Shown here: in pieces, positions 43,230 to 54,437 of the stretch
Numbering within the stretch: the stretch's first letter is position 1
Layout: each line of letters starts with the position of its first letter
Assembly: GCA_964036295.1 (NCBI GenBank)
Contig: OZ038465.1
Span: forward strand, 24,400,870-24,464,869
DNA from: Plumapathes pennacea
Taxonomy: Eukaryota > Cnidaria > Anthozoa > Antipatharia > Myriopathidae
Direction of reading: 5' to 3'
Length of the DNA stretch: 64,000 nucleotides
Made by a program: the position numbers and the translations under genes
Notes under the pieces: model-generated
What the model was told of the DNA's origin: nothing
Databases searched by the model: none
Seen by the model: only the letters and a program-made list of their open reading frames with translations

Positions 43230-45307
43230 ATGACTACTTTTGGAGAGTTCCGCGATATTCTAATAGGGAGCTTACAAATCGACGACTTTTGCACGACAGC
43301 GCCGTTTGATTGCGTGAGATGCCTGCTACGCATGCGTGTCTGGCCATGTGGCGGTGTCGAGCGAAAGGCGACGACGTGGGAAACAGCGATTTGCCGGCGT
43401 CGTGAACGGAGCAGGACGTGAGGCTAGTTTCCTTTGAATGTACAGGTTAATTCGTCAGATACCTCGAGAAATGCATCAAGAATGTGTTCTTCATATCTGC
43501 ATTTATGTTTTTAGTTCGTTTTCATTCAAGTAAAAATTAATTTTCCCATCTCCAGTAAATCTCAGACTTTGAAATTAGATGGCGAACGCCACAAGCGAAA
43601 GTGCCAAAGGTATGAATGAAAATATTTTCTTTTGTTCACGCTTCATAGTAAAATATAAGCTATTTTCTAGTTTTCAACTAAATTAAAAGCTATTAGACAT
43701 TAGCTACCTGTTTGAAGTGCCATACCGAAGCAGCTGACTCGAGTGGTTTCGGCATGTTTTGGAGTTTTACTTGATATTTACTCAGCCAACTAACTAAATG
43801 ATCTTATATCAAGAATGAATTCTTTTTCTGTTGTTTTAGTGTAGTGATTGTTTAGTCGGCTTCATCTCTTCGCTCACTCGTCGCGTAAATCGTATTTACT
43901 TTGCGTGCTTCGTCTTTACTACGAATCGTAAGTTCACATTTCTACAGGACGGCGACGCGAGGACATGACGTAACCCAACGGCGCCGTCGTGCAAAAGTCG
44001 TCGATTCGTAAGCTCCCTAATGCTCTACTACGACGCTAAACTTATTTCAGATGAAGATTTTGTTCTCTTGTACGACGCGTTTCAGTCAAAAAATCCCAAT
44101 TTTCCTTACGATGATTACACTTGATTTGACCTCAATGCGATGGATGAAGCGGAGTGCAACGCGGAATTCAGATTCTTAAAAAGAGATCTTCCAGCTATCG
44201 CTGAAGCCTTGCAGTTGCCACCAACCTTTAAGCTGTACCAGAGAAGTGTAGTGAATGGCATGGAAGGGCTATGTATGCTGCTAAGACGTGTTGCATATCC
44301 GTGTAGATATGGTGATATGGTTCACCGCTTCGGACGTCCAGTACTCGTGATAAGCGTGGCCGTAAATCACGTTATTGATTATATTTACGACACCCACGGC
44401 CATCTCATAACCCGCTGGAATGATGCAGTGCTAAACCCTCGAGCACTAGAACTGTATGCAGAATCGATTCAAGAGAAAGGGGCTGCTCTCCAAAATTGTT
44501 TTGGTTTTGTGGACGGAACTGTTCGACCAATATCACGACTAGTGACTAGTGTACAATGGGCATAAAAGAGTGCACGCTTTGAAGTTCCAGTCAGTGGTAC
44601 TGCCAAATGGGCTGATTGCAAACCTCTACGGGCCAACGGGTAAATTTGTTTCACCCCCAGTATTTTCTTTCATATAGCATATTATTTTTTATTCTTGTGT
44701 ATTCAGCTAAATTACTAAAAAACTAGGAAAGCATTTGCAGTTATAAACTTAAACTATTGCCAAAAAATTATGAATAAAATTTTATGTCCCACTTCAATAT
44801 GCCCTCCCCCCTCCCCCCACCCCTTGCCATGGAACAACTTCATTGCTAACAGAATCTTCCCATTGTATCTTTTCTTCCAGAAGGGAAAAAAACATGATGC
44901 TGGCATGCTTGCAGATTCTGGGCTCTTACTTGACCTAGAACATTATGCATTCTCCACAACAGCCCAACCCATGTGCATATATGGAGATCCAGCGTACCCT
45001 TTGAGAATTCACCTGCAAGCACCATTCAGAGGCGCAGCTATCACACCCCAGATGCAGATGTTTAATTCATCCATGAGCTCCGTTCTAATTTCACTTGAAT
45101 GGTTATTTGGAGACATTAAACTACTTTAAATTTTTAGACTTTAAGAAAAATCTGAAAATCGGGTTAAGTAGTGTAGGGAAAATGTATGTTGTGTGTGCAC
45201 TACTGAGAAATGCTTTAACATGCCTCTATGGTAATCAGACCTCAGAGTTTTTTCAATTGAACCCTCCAAGCCTCCAAGATTACTTCACAAATCAGGAACA
45301 GAGGTGA
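43230..45307 (+). pseudogene. Harbinger transposase, element 3 (two exons, interrupted)
   Basis: ATG 43230 (MTTFGEFRDIL), split at 43264 by a 754-bp insert, resumes LYYDAKLISDEDFVLLYDAF after 44019. Lesions: TGA at 44122-44124, a frameshift near 44540 (after DGTVRPISR, first Asp; resumes VYNGHKRVHALKFQSVVLPN), and a small deletion near 45118. Donor ACGG/GTAAAT near 44641, acceptor TTTCTTCCAG near 44880. Exon 2 has KKHDAGML, GDPAYP (second Asp), SLEWLFGDI (Glu) and KMYVVCALLRNALTCLYGN. Catalytic residues survive; the gene does not. Confidence 0.85.
43265..44018 (+). mobile_element. 754-bp non-autonomous Harbinger relative nested in element 3
   Basis: Left end AGGGAGCTTACAAATCGACG and right end CGTCGATTCGTAAGCTCCCT continue as ACTTTTGCACGAC-GCGCCGTT, over 43 bp. 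Target duplication AAT (43262-43264, 44019-44021). The AGGGA start and 3-bp duplication match the host element, but the rest of the TIR differs. It holds no transposase. Confidence 0.88.
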
Positions 45308-45311
45308 GGCT

Positions 45312-45866
45312 TCAAAATTTTCTTGACACTTTTTTGATTCCTCTTTTGAGTCTGCCCCATTGTCTCCATAGCTTTATATTGCATCTTCTCTGCAGTTGCC
45401 TTGTATTGTTCAACGTTTTTTCTTGCTCCTGCCCTGTGGGTTTATTCCCTGCCTCTTGTTCCTTTTCACATAGTTCCTCCAAAAGAACATCTATTTCTCC
45501 CACTTCTGGACTAATACCACTTGCTTTCTCTTCATCTTTGGTCTTTGCCTTGAATTTGGCCATAAGCAAGTTCAATCTGTCTCTCAATTAACGTTTGTTT
45601 ACATGGAAACTTGGTACAGACAGGTTATTCAGCCGTGCAGCAACACCATCCCATACCTTTCCCCTCTCAGGGCTACCCTTTCTGGTTTGATACAAGTCTG
45701 AGACCAAGACCTCTCTCAGAAATAAAGTGTCAAGTTGATCTTTCCACTCCATTATTCTGAAAACAGCCACTGGCTCAGGTGGTACGGTCATGTTAATCCT
45801 GAGGAAAGAAGCAAAACAAAACCCTTTAGATCGTCTTACAAACTGGCAGGTAAGTTTTGAACACAT
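45312..45866 (-). pseudogene. Harbinger Myb/SANT-like accessory gene, element 3
   Basis: Reads MEWKDQLDTLFLREVLVSDL, RKGSPERGKVWDGVAARLNN, SVPSFHVNKR, then TAA (45588-45590) and LRDRLNLLMAKFKAKTKDEE, KASGISPEVGEIDVLLEEL. The REVL, KGSPERG..W..VA..LN and RDRL blocks are the Myb/SANT-like helices of Harbinger accessory proteins, clearest here of the three copies. The Gln-rich tail is shorter. One internal stop. A donor ACAAC/GTGAGT near 45929 suggests an upstream first exon as in elements 1 and 2. Confidence 0.72.
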
Positions 45867-46309
45867 TTAAAACTCATTTATGGAAAAACAAAGTACACAA
45901 AAGTAACAAATAAGGCCAAAGTTACTCACGTTGTCGCTACGACGGCAAAATCTCTCAACTCGCGTCGCCGACGTGAGGGTGACGGCGGTGCGTTTGGAAT
46001 TCGCATGCGCAGTAGAACTCGGGCCAGTCTTTATCAGTTTCTCACGTCGCCGTCGCGCCGAAAACGTCAGTTGCTTAAGTTCCCTATTAGCAGCGGGGTT
46101 GCTAATGGACGTCAGTTACTCCATTGTTTTTTAGGCGCTGAGCTTAGCATATTTATGTGATGAGTATTCACGCTGCAGCATACAATTATTAAAAGCAACT
46201 CGTTCTAGTCTGGGACTCGGTAATCTGTTATTATATGACGTTAATTGCTTGGAGATGTGAATTTTCAATATTCCTACAAGAAATTTATCTTCTGCGTTAA
46301 CGTTGCAGC

Positions 46310-46780
46310 TCAATGACGTTAAAAAATTGTCAGCAAGTAACGTTTTTTGTAGGTGACTTTAAAACGTTGCTGTTATTCGTAAAAAGAACGTCGGCACAAC
46401 GTTTTCTTTAGGTAATCTTTACCGTTGCAGCCTGACGTTGAAGGAACGTCAGCACATAACGTTTTCTGGAGGTAACTTTAAAACGTTGTTATCTTTCGTA
46501 AAAAGAACGTCGACACAACGTTTTCTATGGGTAATCTATAACGTTGCCGATTGACGTTAAAATAACGTCAGCAAATAACGTTTTCTGTAGGTAATTTAAG
46601 AACGTTGCAACTTCAACGTTCCTGCAACGTTTATTAAACGTCGATACCTAACGTTGTCCAGAGGTGCCTAAGCAATATTGTGATCTGACGTGACTACAAC
46701 GTCTTTGAAACGTTAAAAGTGACGTAACCAATCCACAACCTTGGTACAACGTTGTATTAACGTTTGTGTTAGCTGGGTAA
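46310..46780 (+). repeat. AACGTT-rich tandem array
   Basis: Units of about 57 bp alternate in a period near 115 bp: AACGTTTTCT-x-x-AGGTAA-x-TTT, AAAACGTTG, CGTAAAAAGAACGTC. Two long units (46345-46460 and 46460-46575) are clear, then decay. AACGTT or its half CGTT occurs every 10-30 bp to GTTTGTGTTAGCTGGG at 46780, probably the end of a MITE. Confidence 0.7.
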
Positions 46781-47109
46781 AAACTGGAAAAGTGTATTAC
46801 CGTGAATATTTATAGCTAAAGCCCATATTGTTGCATAATCCACTTAATGTTTCCCTCGTATAGAAGGAAAAACAACAATACTCCACTGAACGACAACAAA
46901 AGACATAATTAGATTCAAATTATTTGTTTGACTTTTAAGGGATTAATGTTCTAAACACAAGAAAATGCTGTCGTGAAATTAGTAAAAAATGCATTGAAAG
47001 ATTTACCTAACGTTTGTCAAACATATCGCGTTTACAGTTTTGTTGAAAATGTCTTGAATTTTTTTTCATTTAGCATTTTACTGTGGAGTATTGATGGGAG
47101 TAATGACAA

Positions 47110-48160
47110 ACTGGGCCAGACGAGGTCAAACAAAGAATCAAATTTCACTTAACCCAGATTAAATTATATATTAACCATAAACTAATTAAACAAGTACAAA
47201 GTCTAAAATATTTAGGAGTATACTTAGACTCGAATCTCAATTGGAAAAGCCAAATTCAATATTTATCCAAGAAAATAAAAAGAAGTATAGGAGTGTTACC
47301 AAAAATTCGTTATTATGTAAACATAAACATCCTGATTCAATTATATTATTCTTTGATTTACCCATTTTGACTTACCCGATAACCATCTGGGGCAACACCT
47401 ATGAATCCACCTTGAAACAAATTTTGATATTACAAAAAAAGGCAATACGAATTATTACATTTTCAGATTTCAAAGAACACACCCTACCTTTATTTAGGGA
47501 GCTTAAAATTCTCCGACTTACTGATCTGTTTTTTTTTTCACAATGCACTTTTTATGTATGACTACTATGATAGTAAACTGCCACCAGCTTTTGATGGGTT
47601 CTTTAAGAAAACCAACAAAGTACACAAATACAATACTCGACTAGCTTCAAAAGAATCATTTTATCTTCCTTCAGCCAGAACAAACTATGGTAAATTCTGC
47701 ATCAGGTTTCGGGGAGTGAAAATCTGGAATGCTATTAATGAGACTTATAAGTCCCTTAGAAAACATGCCTTTAAACAGATCATTAAAGCAGACATCATTA
47801 ATGGTTATTTATAATTAATTTCCAAGTTCCTACTGTAAATCTCTTCCATACTCGCTTTCAAACTATCTCCATTCATTACCTAGTGCGTGAGTGAATAATT
47901 TAGTATTATAAGTATTATAAATTTTATAGCTTTGTTGTCTCTTTCATTTATTGTGCCTAGCTATACTAGACTGCTTAACAGTCAAGTTAAGTATCGTTAA
48001 TAATTACCATAACCAGGGTTATCCGTCTCGATTAGCCTACTTGGCTATTACAGGTAACCTGTACCTAGATACACTTTTTTCTTTTCTTTTCCCTAAAAAT
48101 CATTGTAATTTCTTCTAAAATTGGTGCAAATAAACGTTGTTGTTGTTGTTGTTGTTGTCA
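47110..48160 (+). pseudogene. 5'-truncated LINE with (GTT)n tail
   Basis: Starts inside the RT thumb: INHKLIKQVQSLKYLGVYLD, SNLNWKSQI, IYPFLTYPITIWGNTYES, LQKKAIRIITFSDF. A run of T at 47530 shifts the frame; it resumes LFMYDYYDSKLPPAFDGFF, RFRGVKIWNAINETYKSLRK and ends at 47812. The 3' UTR ends AATAAACGTTGTTGTTGTTG. It is a different family from copies 1 and 2. Confidence 0.82.
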
Positions 48161-48847
48161 CTCGAGAAAATGGCACCGGCTAATAAAAAGAATGCAACTG
48201 TTATATCCGAGGTCTGAAACACGTATCGCACGCTTGCTGCACTGCATATGCTCTTATATCAGGCAGAATACAGTTCCTAAGCACACAATGTGACAAAACG
48301 GCTTTAAGTAACGTAATCGGCACTTAACAGTCAAATATTATACACGTTTGTGAATTGACTTCAACCAACTCTGAAATCACAGTTATCTTCTCTATAGAGC
48401 ATTCATAAACATGCCCGAGTTTGGTGGCTGTAGCTCTTTTTCCCTTAGTTCCAGAAGCGTTTAAACATTTTTTACCGTTTTCAGACTGTAGCATGGACAA
48501 ATAGATGAAGCTTGGTGCACGTGAGCATCTGTACTCCTGAATTTATTCGACCGACACAAAGTCGACGCCGACAGAACATTTGTTTTGAGCCCGGGGTTTC
48601 TCATTTTTTGGCAGTTTGATGTATTATTTTGTTCCGATGCAGTCTAATGTTAAGATCTGATGGGCTTTGTTCTGGTCGTCACCAATAAAAAAAGACTTCC
48701 TTTGTTGTCTTTGCTCTTTGCGCATGTGTGTATATTATGAGTTGTCATCCGAGAGCATTTCCATGCTGGCCAGAACTTACAGTCGCCATATATATGAAAA
48801 CGTTTTATGTTCAGTAACTTGTGTTCAACAAACTGGAAGTCCAGATG
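48161..48847. other. Non-coding stretch upstream of the cysteine-rich exons
   Basis: No frame or repeat supported; may contain the promoter of the following exons. Confidence 0.4.
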
Positions 48848-49260
48848 GAGGAGAGCATGGATTCAAATGGAGGTGCAGTGAATGCATATGGCTCTCCGAT
48901 TGCTCGTAAACGGCCTGCACTGAATGAGGACGAGTCGGTGGAGGACTCTGTTTCTGGCGAGTCTGGAACCCACAGCCGAGTGGTAAGGTCTGAATATGTA
49001 TCCTTTTTTATTCAAATCGAGACCTGCTGATTTAGAGTATCATTTTGCAGGTTTGTTCTTGCAATAACACGTGCAGTAGAAAGAAAGGCGCTCGGACAGC
49101 TGGATGCCCTGAAAGAATGTCGATATACCTTGCAATAGTAACTGTAGATGCGGCACTAAAAATGAGATGCAAAAACCAGGAAAGTGCGCCGGTGAACACA
49201 AATCCCAGTGCGTATGCCCGTCATCAAGAACAAGTAGACAACGCAGAGAGGGAAATAAAG
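48848..49260 (+). pseudogene. Two exons of a cysteine-rich (CXC-like) protein gene
   Basis: Exon 1: ATG 48848, MEESMDSNGGAVNAYGSPIA, RKRPALNEDESVEDSVSGES, donor CCGAGTG/GTAAGG (48984). Exon 2: acceptor ATCATTTTGCAG (49050), VCSCNNTCSRKKGARTAGCP, then after a one-base loss CKNVDIPC-like KNVDIPCNSNCRCGTKNEMQ, PGKCAGEHKSQCVCP, donor AATAAAG/GTAAAT (49260). The C-x-C-x3-C spacing suggests a zinc-binding CXC-type module, seen in tesmin-like proteins and in many cnidarian repeat-associated proteins. The frameshift suggests a pseudogene; later exons are not found. Confidence 0.5.
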
Positions 49261-49621
49261 GTAAATCACTAGCTGTTTACTCCTTGTTTTCTTTTCACAT
49301 TGTTTAACAAGATAATACTGTTTACATTGTAATGCTTTACTATACAAAGCTGATTTCAATACTTACAGCAGAAAAAAATCCTTGGACTTTTTCATCTCAC
49401 ACAGAGCTCACAAAACCATTATTGACATTATACTGTATAATAAAAACAAATTAAATCCTTGACATTTTCCAGATCAACTAACACGTTCATTAGACATTTT
49501 TTTATAATCATTCATTCATGAATCAATACAGGAAATTGCATGAGCATCTGTTTTAACTTCTAAAACAAATTTATGGAGTTTATGGAGTATAGCAGATCAT
49601 CTTCACTATGGGATTGGCACT
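49261..49621. other. Non-coding stretch
   Basis: Nothing supportable. Confidence 0.4.
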
Positions 49622-49876
49622 GTTTAGCAAGACTTCTTTGAAAAATGTTTCAACTCTATTGGAAGTGTTTTGCTACGACAGTGGGATTTAGATTCACACA
49701 GAACATCTTTCATTGTATGACAAAGTAATGATAGTGTAAGTACCTGTACATGTATGTTGTACAAATACTGTATATGCATTGTAATGTTAACTCTTGGCTC
49801 TTGGGTTTAGTGTTTGTCCTTTGAATGAGATTAAATGCTGGCCCCGTAGGATATCAAAATCAGGGTGAGTGACATG
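49622..49876 (+). repeat. Dispersed repeat R1, copy 2
   Basis: Same orientation and order of blocks as 2370-2636, ending in GGATATCAAAATCAGGGTGA. About 80 percent similar by eye. Confidence 0.75.
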
Positions 49877-52800
49877 TTCCTGTTAGGTTCAGTATGATTA
49901 CATGCAACAAGTAGTACAAACCACCATGCACTGCTATAACGTAACTGATCTCGTTTATAAATGTTTGCTTGAAGTTGATAAACACCGTATGTAATGTGTT
50001 AACTGGCAACTTAGTGCAAAGAGAGGATTATCAGTCAATAGAGTGAAGAAAACTATTTCAGAAGCATCCACACTACTTAACAAAGACAAGTCGAAGGGAT
50101 CTAATTATGAAATATTTTTGTCATTTCTTGGGGAAGTGAGCAAGGTGGTCTGGTGGTTTCTGGTCTTAACCACAAGAGCTCATTATTATAACAGGACAAT
50201 TGTGCAATGATCAGTTTTGCCTTCTCCTTGTGTTGTGTCTGCGTTTTGTTGTTCACATGTGACCCTTGGATGTGAGCTTGTCCCTCTGTGTAAGACACAA
50301 GTAGCAGTAAAAACGTTAGCTTTGCCCATTGAAAGTCATAACACACTACAGGGTGTAAGGAAGCAAGTCGTAAATTTCTAAACTCCCTTTTACTTATGGG
50401 GTGCCGTTTTCAAGTAAAAATATTTTTTAATCAGTGACTCCACCCTGGCATCACTCGACACTTTCAAGAAGATGTGGGTTTAGAAAAAGGAATTTGACGA
50501 GAAAGAGGCGAGAGCAGTCGACAGGAAAACATTCTAGTGCGTCCTGAAGTATCATCCCGAGAAGCTCTATTATTATAATATGTACATTGCTTGCAATAGT
50601 TTATAATATCAATTGTATTTCGGGTATTTTGATCCCTGTACTGATGTGTATAGGTTAATAATGGATAAGTTATATTTGAGGTTAGGGCAGTGATTCACGT
50701 GTTTAACTCTAGTTCAATTTTGACCTCTGAGAATCTTATCTGGCTATCCCTGGATGGATACGGCACGTTAAATATTGATAGTAAAAAAAATAACGAGGGG
50801 TTTTTCAACGATGCTACTATAATTATTACTATTTTACCGTGTGCCTGAGCTGGCCTAAAGTATGATAATTCCCTCTACAAGTGGAGAGCTTGTTAAATAA
50901 CTACGTATTTTGGTATATGGTTTTTTATCCAGTGGGGTCATCTTCATGAGGATATTCTTCAGTAGGACTGTTGTTGATAAATGCCGTTTCGACCACTTCA
51001 TCGGTTGCCTTGATGGTCGTTTTTTATATCTACTGCTTCGAAGAAGCTGTAGACACTATGCCATCGACTCTGTAATGTAATGTGATGTAAGAATCGATAA
51101 ATGGTCGCTCGTGACTATCCAGGACCAATGAGAAGGATCAATGGTTAGTTTGTGAAGTCGAGACGATTTCCGACCGTATATTAACTGTACTGATTGGTCG
51201 GAATTTTAGCCGACCGAAACAACAAAGGCTGACAACAAAACCCATGCTGCCGCGTCGCGAAGTTCTTGTGAACGGTGTTTTAAGTTTGCCTCAAATTTTG
51301 CCGCAGTTTTTGAAAATATGTATGCCGAAAACGCTCAAATGAAAGGTTCTGGCCAGTACTATGCATCGCCCGATTTTCCTGACGAACTGTGTACAATATG
51401 ACAACACGTTGTAACGGTACGTAAATCGACCAGTCATTATTTTGTCTCGATGTTTAAGTCGGAAGAGACAGTACAGTAAAATGTGAAGCATCTATGAATC
51501 TTCCATTTGGTCATTCGCGTACGAGTTGAAATAAATATACACTTTACTTGAGCCTAGTTGTGCTTGTCGTCATTGATTTGATTTGGTCGTGACGGCTGTG
51601 AAATGAAATGTTTACAAAAACCGTCAATAGCAACTGAATAGGCATATTTCCTAGCAACGGTTACTGCATCCTCAAGCACCTTCATCTCGGGGAACCTATA
51701 TTTCTCCAGTAGTTCAGTTTCGCCTCGTGACGCTCTTGGAGTGGAGGTAACGCAAGTGCTTCTTTGTGTTGATCCGAGTTTTGATCTGTGAAATGCCTTC
51801 AATGTCTGGGTATCCTTCTCTCTGTTCCTGTATAAAGTGTATGCGTTTTCCCAACTCTTAAATTACCCAGTTTTCCAGAAAAGAATCGCTTCTTTTAGAA
51901 CAATTTTAGCATAAACACAGATGCGACGCGACATTTTGGCAGCGGGCCAGCTGATTCGAGCTAACGGACATACGTCACAAATCAGTCATCTTGTGGTGCA
52001 AGAGGGGTGCCTGTGGCAAATGCCATTTCTTCATGTAAAAAATAGAAGAAAAAATGCAGTAGACACATGCACCTCGCAGGTGCCTATTTTTTAAACTGAT
52101 AACTCTAACCAATCAATGACTATCTGACAAACTCTTCATTTGACGCTCAGATAGTCACCGCTCAGATAGTTGTAACGCTAGTTCGCAATAAACAGTCTTC
52201 CTGAAGGCTACGGACCCAAACGATTACACTAGATGGACAAATATGAAATTGTGGCGAAAAGCAACCACCATGAAATATTTGTTTGTATTGATGTATTTTT
52301 CTTCTTTAGTTAAACTGAATTTAACTGTTGCTTTGGTCCTTGGAGTTGATTTATGATCTTTGATCAGCTAGTTTTAAAGCTACAGGAAATGAATATGTTG
52401 GTCTACATGGGTGTAATACTAGCGTTGGTTTGTGTCGCTGAAAAGCAGTCTAGTTCGGATAATAGTGCAATATTTTCATCCACGTTTAGTTAGTACAGTT
52501 CCATTGTGATGCGACGCATTTTTTTCCTGTTTCAACTGACTTGCAGGAGCATAGGACCATTGAGGTTTTCGGTGAAGTGATGGAAAATTGAATTAAGCTC
52601 GGTTCGACCTTATATACGGCCGTGGAGGAAATTCTAGTGAAGCTCTGACGACAACTAATTGTTGGGATTGATAGGAAGCTGGGAACACGAGAGGTGTTTT
52701 GGTGAGCCCGCGGTTCTCCCTAACCCGACGACTGGGCGCATACCCCTTAATTTATTCAATTTTCCCAGCAGTAGCGATCCGCTCCCATATTTTGAGGTGA

Positions 52801-53318
52801 TTCATGTGACGTCATAACGGCAATGTTAGATAAACCAGGGATTAATTGAGTCGATGGTTCAGTCGAATGTCGCGTTATCAAGGACCAAGTTTTAAAATCC
52901 CTTTGTGTACTTGGTGCGAAAAAAAATTTTTTTTTGCCTCTGCCTCCGGAATCGGCCATAAGGGATCTGCTCGCCACTGTCAAATCACGATATTTTGAAC
53001 AACCTCGTCCAATATTGCTGGTATTTAGGTCACATCCCATGATAAAACTGTGTCAGCAAAAATAATTTGGAACGTTCAACATATTTTCAACAAGACTGCG
53101 ATAAGACAATACTATTGCCTTTAAATTACATTACATGAGGTAAATACTAGAATATATTTAGCTCCCACATCTGCATATGCTTGTGATGCAAAAAGGAGAT
53201 AATGTATAGCTTTAGTTCCCCTTTAAAAAGGCGTTCATTGTACATTAAAGGACAAAACTTGATTTGGCTGAAGCCAAAGAGAAGATTCGTGTTATTCATT
53301 TGGCCTAGAATTGCTGTT
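49877..53318. other. Long non-coding stretch
   Basis: No recognisable gene. A minus frame at 51554-51802 (YRFPEMKVLEDAVTVARKYA) is exon-like but unrecognised and lacks a supportable splice pair. Confidence 0.4.
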
Positions 53319-53516
53319 TAAAGTTCTTGAACTCAAAGTTTTCGGTCTTAATTACCAAATCAGTCGGTACCTGGTGATATTACAAGCTGCACAAGTCTTA
53401 TAGTAAAAAAAGTGGCTCCTTGTGTACTCTTTCAGATAAGTTCAGTGAGGATAGATGCTTTAGTCACACTTCACAAAGGGGTGCCTTATATAAAATATTT
53501 ATTAGGTTTAGCTTGT
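53319..53516 (+). repeat. Direct duplication, copy 1
   Basis: About 195 bp match 54243-54437: AAGTTCTTGAA, TACCAAATCAGTC-like, CTTTCAGATAAGTTCAGTGA, GGATAGATGCTT, TTTATTAGGTTTAGCT. The spacing between the copies is about 920 bp. Confidence 0.85.
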
Positions 53517-54099
53517 AAGTCAATCTCACGCTTAAGAACCAATTTCTCAGGCCTTCTCTTTTCGAATAAGCCCGTTTATATCTGTCTCAAAACGACCATG
53601 AAAATGAAGAAAATTCCACTTCAGGGAGGCAAAATTTCACTTTCTTTTTTCCGGGGGAGCATGCCTTTGGACCGCCCTAGAGGCTCGCGTCTTTCAGGCT
53701 TGTATATCCACGTGTAAATTTGTACACTTCTCATGCCTTTAAATTGAACACGGTTGGCGAGTATAAATCACTTACCTTATCTTTAATTGCAAAGCCCCTA
53801 AAGAATCAACAAAGAGAGAGAAACTGGAGTTAAGCAAAAGCGTTTGAGGTGGAGGAGAAAGAAGTACCGACCAATGACACAGGTGTCGACGCATTCTAAA
53901 CTGCCATAGGCTCTGACTTTCTCGAAGCGTATTTGTGTGTCTCTGCAACGGTGCAGCAAACGTGACATTGGGGCCAACGACTGGGAGGAAAACAGATAGA
54001 ACGAAGTGAAAAAATACCGAAGCGATAATTGGACGAACGAACGAAAACTGGCGGCGGATTTAGAGTTGTGGCGAATATGAAAGGAACAAAAATAGAAGC

Positions 54100-54180
54100 T
54101 GACAGCTCGGGGGGGGGGGGGAGGATTGAAATGAAAAACATCTTAAGAAGTGTGTGTGTGTGTGGGGGGGGGGGGGTTCA
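54100..54180. repeat. Poly-G and (TG)n low-complexity tract
   Basis: Two G runs (54108-54121 and 54164-54176) with a short (GT)n between. Capable of quadruplex formation; assembly length is uncertain. Confidence 0.8.
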
Positions 54181-54242
54181 AATGCCTGTTCCTAGCACAA
54201 AACTGCCAGACTCCCTCACAGCTAACAGACGACCAGCCCCTT

Positions 54243-54437
54243 AAAGTTCTTGAATCTTAAGGTCTCGGTAGTAATTGCCAAATCAGTCAATACCTGATTA
54301 TATCACATGCTGCACAACATTTATAGTAAAAACTGGTCCCCTGTGTGCTCTTTCAGATAAGTTCAGTGAGGATAGATGCTTCATTCACACTTCTCAGAGG
54401 GGTCCCTTATATATATTGTTTATTAGGTTTAGCTCAA
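54243..54437 (+). repeat. Direct duplication, copy 2
   Basis: Second copy of 53319-53516, same orientation. CTTTCAGATAAGTTCAGTGA and the GGATAGATGCTT block are the best conserved. Confidence 0.85.

Larger units (their letters stand above)
43076..46085 (+). mobile_element. PIF/Harbinger DNA transposon, element 3
   Basis: Ends AGGGAACTTAAGCAACTGAC (43076) and GTCAGTTGCTTAAGTTCCCT (to 46085) match over about 43 bp, through GTTTTCGGCGCGA. Target duplication ATT (43073-43075, 46086-46088). The same convergent two-gene plan: transposase 43230-45307 plus, Myb/SANT-like 45312-45866 minus. A smaller relative is inserted in exon 1. Confidence 0.88.
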
